A DNA stretch of 64,000 bases from the NCBI GenBank assembly GCA_009760885.1, contig CM019718.1:23809133-23873132 (forward strand), given 5' to 3'. The DNA comes from Achatina immaculata. Taxonomy: Eukaryota; Mollusca; Gastropoda; Stylommatophora; Achatinidae. The translations under genes and the position numbers were made by a program. This document shows, one piece after another, positions 61,332 through 64,000 of this stretch. The notes under the pieces are model-generated. The model saw only the letters and a program-made list of their open reading frames with translations, ran no database searches and was not told the origin of the DNA. Positions within the stretch are counted from its first letter, which is position 1. Each line of letters begins with the position of its first letter.

Positions 61332-63333
61332 GTGAGAACATTGATGGAAAGATCAATAGAAGCAAAGGCAGACCTATAATTATGCTTCATAAACTACTGT
61401 AAAGCATTAGATAAAATGAGACACACAGAAATTATAAGAATTAATTATAAGATTGGAAGACATCAACATAGATGGGAAAGATCTGAAACTCATCAAAACT
61501 ACTGTATAAGCCACACAAAAAAAAAATTATATGATATCAGTTCCTCTTAAAAACATGGCAGATGCATTTTATTGTAACTTTCTTTCTATGGTCTTGAGAT
61601 GCTTGGACTGGTCATGTAAAAGCTAAAAAAAAATGGCATTATGGACAAAAAACAATATTATTATTATGATTATTTATTATATTTTTATTTTTATAATATA
61701 AAACAAAATGTATGTTCTGTGGCATTTGCATACTGTAGAGATGTGAAGTGTTAGTGCCTGCACATTTCTAGGTCACTGTAGCATTTGACAGGGTCATCAC
61801 CTGTCATTGCTACCTTTGTTTAACTAGTAAACCCCAGGTACCTTTTCTTTAAGGCTAGGCTGACCCTGGCACAGTTTAAACAAAAATTCTGCTGAGTTTT
61901 AAATCAGATCAGGAACCTTCAGATCAGCAGGTGAGTGCATTAACCACTACATCACTGTGGCCACCATTATTACTATGTGAAACTGTTTACATAAAGCTAG
62001 GAAAATTAGCTACTTTCTGAAGTTTAGCACGCACCTTTTCTATGTGGGAAGTAGAAAGTCCTACTTCATTGGTCACCTCACCAACTTCTTGTGAGTGGAA
62101 GCACTCTTGAGGTGGTGATGTGTCCTCCAGCTTGTCTTTCTCTTCCTCCTTAGTCACTTCATCTGATCTCTCCTCTTTATCAGCAGAATCTTCATCCGGG
62201 TTTTCTGCCTTGTTTTCCTGAAGAGGCTGTGTAGAATTCTGTGCTGTGATTGGTTTATTCTCCACTGGCTTAGTTTCAGAAGATAATGTCAAGGACTCTG
62301 CAACTACCTCTGTGTGGGGAGGTTCTTTTGGGATTTCATTGGCAGTTCCAATATCTTGTCCTTTTGCCTCTGAATCTGCGACTGCACTGTTAGTCTGATT
62401 AGAAAGTATTGTAAGTTTATTTAAAAAACTATCAGTTAATTCAAGACAAATAGCACTTGTACATGTAGATCTTTTCTCTGTTACATTTTAAGAACATGCC
62501 ATGAAAATGGAAAATTACTGCAATATATATAAAAGGACAATATTATCACTAAGTCTGGTGACAAGGCTGAGCTACAGGGCAGACAAATGATTCAATTATC
62601 AAAATCAATGGACAAGAACTGCCAAAGACTTCTGTCCTACCTTCCCATGATCTGGAAAAAGTATTTTGCATTATTTCAGTCTTACCCACAGGACAGAGAT
62701 TGAGATGATTCTTTATGTAATTGAATCTGGCCATATACATGGTGAATCTGCCCTTATATAGCAGTCTTCCTGTTTCAAATGGAGCAAGTTATGGTGACGT
62801 TTGCCCATGCAAGGCAAAGTCTGCCTCTATATGGTGAAGTCTGCCTATGCAAGGCAGAGTCTGCTGCTATATGATGAAGTCTGGCTACCCAAGACAGAGT
62901 CTGCCCCTATATGGTGATCCACTGAGAAGCTGACTCCCTATGTTCGCTCCACAAATCTGTTTTTCAGTCAACTCATTTCCTATGCTTCAAGCTGTCCTCC
63001 ACACTACTGGCTGCAGTGAACTGCACCAAAGTTCTAAAAGTACAAGAGAAGAATGAAATGTCATGTAGTACCTGTTTATTTTGCACCACTGGTAAAACTA
63101 TGAAACAAAAATAATAGTTTTGTACACATATTTAACATTTCCACCTTTTCCACAGTCTTTGGTGTGCTTGTGTCCCCATCCCCCACTGGTGTTGTCTGAT
63201 TACTTGCTGTTTTTTCTGCAGCTGTCTCACCATTTTCCACTCCATCTTTCTTCTCTTCCTTCTTGTCCCCAGTTTTGTCTCCAGTTTCCTCTTTGCTCTT
63301 CTTGATTTTCTGTTTGCTACTCTTTCCACCCAT
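50573..63333 (-). CDS. Gene 2: BASP1-like N-myristoylated, Lys/Glu-rich protein, four coding exons
   Basis: Joined parts (- strand): 63333-63145, 62394-62035, 53832-53707, 50635-50573 (738 nt, 245 aa plus stop). All junctions are phase 0 and GT-AG. The product starts MGGKSSKQKIKKSKEETGDK: Gly2, Ser6 and Lys7 fit the N-myristoyltransferase pattern, and the following Lys cluster would bind acidic phospholipids. The rest is hydrophilic, rich in Lys, Glu, Asp, Thr, Ala and Pro, with no membrane segment or folded domain, ending GEENNVLLVQSAS. Size, start and composition resemble vertebrate BASP1 (about 227 aa, starts MGGKLSKKKK), a growth-cone and membrane-raft protein that clusters PIP2. MARCKS- or AKAP12-like proteins share the architecture, so orthology is not proven by composition. 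Introns of 0.75, 8.2 and 3.1 kb carry LINEs and a 32-bp satellite. Confidence 0.72.
50815..51095. repeat. Degenerate (CATC/TCTG)n tract
   Basis: Imperfect tetranucleotides (catccatc, tctgtctgtc) produce a Ser/His/Ile-rich false ORF. It lies in gene 2 intron 3. Confidence 0.8.
51335..51430. repeat. Short direct repeat, 33-bp unit, ~3 copies
   Basis: tttaaacagttatattagct and the following aaaactcatcac recur two to three times. Confidence 0.85.
51662..52737. repeat. Satellite, 32-bp unit, ~33 copies
   Basis: Unit gaggcagctgatgtctggat plus gagtaatggaat. The main variants are gagtaatgg and gattaatgg, with runs of aacgagg units in the middle. It lies in gene 2 intron 3. Confidence 0.97.
52740..53700. 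other. Gene 2 intron 3, no gene seen
   Basis: A 66-aa ORF at 52844 and others lack domain content. Confidence 0.4.
53707..53832 (-). CDS. Gene 2 coding exon 3
   Basis: The acceptor ctctgtgtag ends at 53833. It encodes TQAKDEESIIPVTSSHTAEA, DVAAAPIDDCAVEGG and ETTVAVE. The frame would hit a stop two codons later (GTA TAA, 53706-53701). The donor used in the model is gaa|gtataa after 53707: weak, but exactly phase 0. If not spliced, the protein would end at ...TVAVEV. Confidence 0.65.
53840..54610. other. Gene 2 intron 2, no gene seen
   Basis: Unique sequence. An 88-aa + strand ORF near 54267-54533 (MSFPEHCPSHIVHECN...) antisense reads as possible LINE debris but shows no motif. Confidence 0.35.
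54615..55258 (-). mobile_element. LINE family A, C-terminal region with GA tail
   Basis: Reverse-strand reading: KLENVNKFKYLDAIITTIG, then [60 protein letters not shown], and the family ending down to 54645. The family terminus and a GA run follow at 54619-54636. Several frameshifts. Confidence 0.75.
55262..55560 (-). mobile_element. Nested LINE 3' fragment with (GAT)n tail
   Basis: Reverse strand: EIMTVLRDKGCTWKEAENKS and KNRDDWRAFIHGLCSKGVKG, running into (GAT)n at 55262-55281. It interrupts the family A element between its YADD-containing part (55560-55725) and its C-terminal part (54615-55258). Confidence 0.6.
55560..55725 (-). mobile_element. LINE family A, RT fragment upstream of the nested insert
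   Basis: Reverse-strand reading IRYADDTAPLSNSSEGLRQL and LSTNKTKVITTD covers the catalytic YADD and the following thumb-side block, expected just before the KLENVNKF segment. Confidence 0.65.
55733..55852. repeat. Tandem repeat, 37-bp unit, ~3.2 copies
   Basis: Unit ttgagttgtttagactccag plus aatacatcctgcaaaaa, nearly perfect. Confidence 0.95.
55855..56570. other. Gene 2 intron 2, no gene seen
   Basis: A G-rich run at 55916-55945; otherwise AT-rich unique sequence. Confidence 0.4.
56578..56680. repeat. Tandem repeat, 24-bp unit, ~4 copies
   Basis: Unit tacaaagatgtttcttacat plus ctta. It directly continues the 3' tail of the next LINE. Confidence 0.9.
56681..57060 (-). mobile_element. LINE family C, 3' fragment
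   Basis: Reverse strand: RYKVEQIQENAEIRQMSKQQ, RRWTYVDHLMRRNSQKIPKQ, LKRALLREANLAGLKSFDEV, ENLAKNRKTWRTTMWALCDV and stop, then the taagatgtaag tail. Confidence 0.75.
57420..59775 (-). mobile_element. LINE family C, near 5'-complete but internally deleted
   Basis: Reverse-strand order: 5' UTR (59775-59640) with a cccgggatctgcaaagaata block and a ggcatagggccagcaaccct block; APE endonuclease (MQIGSWNVRTLNQTGKLAQT; LDILGIQEARWTG; IIVCYAPTEAAEEELKEDFY; MLLILGDFNAKVGEGNEDRR); linker; RT start (IKKLKSDRAPGEDEVTAEML; EEWKTGLIVKLPKRGDLRDC; EQAGFRKGRSCIDHIF; LFIDFEKAFDSVNRDALW) to about 57530. The YADD region is missing: the frame jumps to the family 3' end (EKLIKNRKTW-like, then the ggatgtaagatgtaag tail) at 57540-57420. 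Several frameshifts. Sense-oriented in gene 2 intron 2. Confidence 0.85.
59776..61510 (+). mobile_element. LINE (second family), 5'- and 3'-truncated
   Basis: + strand: partial endonuclease (RRNGVGIILNKKAARTVKGF; QAYAPTSESSHDEIKGFYNN; WEVNFVLGDLNAKVGTEQEN; the SDH motif in DCNSDHIPVV near 60330-60365), linker to 60940, then RT (NNNKAPGPDKITKEELEALG; SDLLQSVFITLPKKQGEVEC; ILLRIIMRRVRGKI; EEQCGFVDGKAQ). A TA expansion (61299-61325) interrupts it and it continues as RTLMERSIEAKA-like and CKALDKMRHTEI-like broken frames to about 61510. The YADD motif is absent. It lies head-to-head with the preceding LINE. Confidence 0.8.
61735..61975 (-). mobile_element. tRNA-headed SINE, nearly complete
   Basis: The reverse strand begins GGTGGCCACAGTGATGTAGT with an A-box-like GATGTAGTGGTTAATGC and B-box-like GAAGGTTCCTGATC. 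An A/T spacer and the block cagggtcagcctagcc (compare ccgaggtcgacccagcctc at 18 kb) follow. It ends with the 3' segment shared with 30862-30962. It lies 60 bases from the exon 2 donor of gene 2. Confidence 0.65.
62035..62394 (-). CDS. Gene 2 coding exon 2
   Basis: The acceptor tactttctaatcag ends at 62395. It encodes 120 residues, TNSAVADSEAKGQDIGTANE through EKDKLEDTSPPQECFHSQEV to STSHIEK, and the donor aaaag|gtgcgt follows 62035. Strongly acidic with Lys, no hydrophobic segment, open over its whole length in one frame only. The length, divisible by three, means skipping it would keep the frame. Confidence 0.75.
62405..62775. other. Gene 2 intron 1, unique
   Basis: No features beyond AT-rich sequence. 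Confidence 0.4.
62780..62925. repeat. Degenerate tandem repeat around tatatggtgaagtctgcc
   Basis: About four imperfect units of 36-40 bases, alternating gcaaggcagagtctgc and ctatatggtgaag. Confidence 0.75.
63145..63333 (-). CDS. Gene 2 coding exon 1 (myristoylation signal)
   Basis: The ATG at 63333-63331 is preceded on the coding strand by cttccagtcttacag|a, a splice acceptor, implying an upstream noncoding exon. An earlier in-frame ATG at 63375 would bury Gly2 and lies before this acceptor, so it is rejected as the start. It encodes MGGKSSKQKIKKSKEETGDK to STPKTVEK, and the donor aaaag|gtggaa follows 63145. Confidence 0.75.
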
Positions 63334-63379
63334 TCTGTAAGACTGGAAGTGCTTGATGAATACTGACGATGTCAAAATG

Positions 63380-63750
63380 TCTTAAGTCTTTCTGATGTGA
63401 ATCTGTAAAAAGAAATTTTTAAAAATATCGAGTTTTCTCTTCAAAATGAATATCAAAAAGTAATGGTAAAGTTTATTAAGCTAAAACGCACAATTTAGTG
63501 AACAAAACCTGTAATAATTATGACATACATGTAAGAAAAAACCACAAACTGCAGATTTTAATTTCCTCATAACTCCCTGCCATTGTCTCAGATTGTTAAT
63601 GAAAATCTTCTGTTTTGCGTGGTATCCTAATACTGTATGTTAAAGTGTTTTGGTTCACCAATACAGTTGTGAACCATTAGTCAAGGAAGTAAACATAAGA
63701 GAATTTACATGATGTACAAGAACATGTTATGGCTTCTGGAATTAATCATG
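63380..63750. other. Upstream of gene 2 exon 1, no gene seen
   Basis: AT-rich, presumably the 5' intron of gene 2. Confidence 0.35.
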
Positions 63751-63751
63751 A

Positions 63752-63992
63752 GTGCTTCCCAACTCTTTGTGTGTGGTTCCAGTCTTCTGTGTGGCTCTAG
63801 TATTCTATGTAACTCCTTTATTCTGTGTGGCTCCAATCTCCTGTGTGATGCCTTTATTCTGTGTGGCTCCAATCTCCTGTGTGATGCCTTTACTCTGTGT
63901 GGCTCCATTCTCTTGTGTGATGCCTTTATTCTGTGTGGCTCCAATCTCCTGTGTGATGCCTTTATTCTGTGGTGCTCCAGTCTTCAGTATAT
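63752..63992. repeat. Minisatellite, 36-bp unit, ~6 copies
   Basis: Unit ctgtgtgatgcctttattct plus gtgtggctccaatctc at an exact 36-bp step (63841, 63877). The multiple-of-three unit gives false ORFs on both strands. Confidence 0.95.
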
Positions 63993-64000
63993 AAATACAG

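Noticed and set aside
63333..63375. Earlier in-frame ATG of gene 2 at 63375
   Set aside because: It lies upstream of a splice acceptor placed one base before the MGG start and would hide the myristoylation Gly; it is probably intronic.

Overview
The window is nuclear DNA of an animal, most likely a marine invertebrate and probably a mollusc (an inference from the TE mix and gene content, not a database match). It has split genes with GT-AG introns, many decayed LINE fragments with APE-type endonuclease/RT/C-terminal tails, Tc1/mariner remnants, tRNA-headed SINEs, hAT-like ends, and a very high load of tandem repeats. There are no operons, bacterial genes, CRISPR arrays, rRNA genes or functional tRNA genes.

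Two real protein-coding genes can be assembled from the sequence. Gene 1 (+ strand, about 4.9-33 kb) has four coding exons: 5041-5230, 11707-11846, 30661-30752 and 32313-32928. The splice phases agree at all three junctions. It encodes a ~345-aa protein with two closely spaced membrane segments and a long C-terminal tail; I do not recognise the family. Its introns (6.5, 18.8 and 1.6 kb) hold minisatellites and retroelement debris. Gene 2 (- strand, 63333 down to 50573) has four phase-0 coding exons: 63333-63145, 62394-62035, 53832-53707 and 50635-50573. It encodes a ~245-aa, Lys/Glu-rich, N-myristoylatable protein that begins MGGKSSK and looks like a BASP1 (NAP-22/CAP-23)-type membrane-associated protein.

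Layout: 0-5 kb, Tc1 remnant, minisatellites, RNase H fragment of a LINE and the gene 1 5' UTR exon. 5-33 kb, gene 1 with intronic satellites (34-bp, 20-bp, 34-bp, 27-bp, 62-bp, 40-bp, 43-bp and 58-bp units), LINEs at 16.1-17.7, 21-21.8, 23.2-23.95 and 30.1-30.5 kb, and an internally deleted mariner-like element at 18.8-19.5 kb. 33-50 kb, intergenic: a 1.7-kb 28-bp satellite, LINE 3' ends, a probable 1.26-kb hAT-like element containing a LINE fragment with a perfect 13-bp target-site duplication, a 24-bp satellite that produces long false ORFs, and a possible 83-aa membrane ORF. 50.5-63.4 kb, gene 2, with a 32-bp satellite and several LINEs in its introns, including two in head-to-head orientation near 59.78 kb. 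The right edge carries a 36-bp satellite.

The main theme outside the genes is the link between LINE 3' tails and microsatellites. At least three LINE families end in different short repeats: GA; GAAT or GACT; and TAAGAT-like. Several copies keep recognisable target-site duplications, so insertion boundaries can be read directly.
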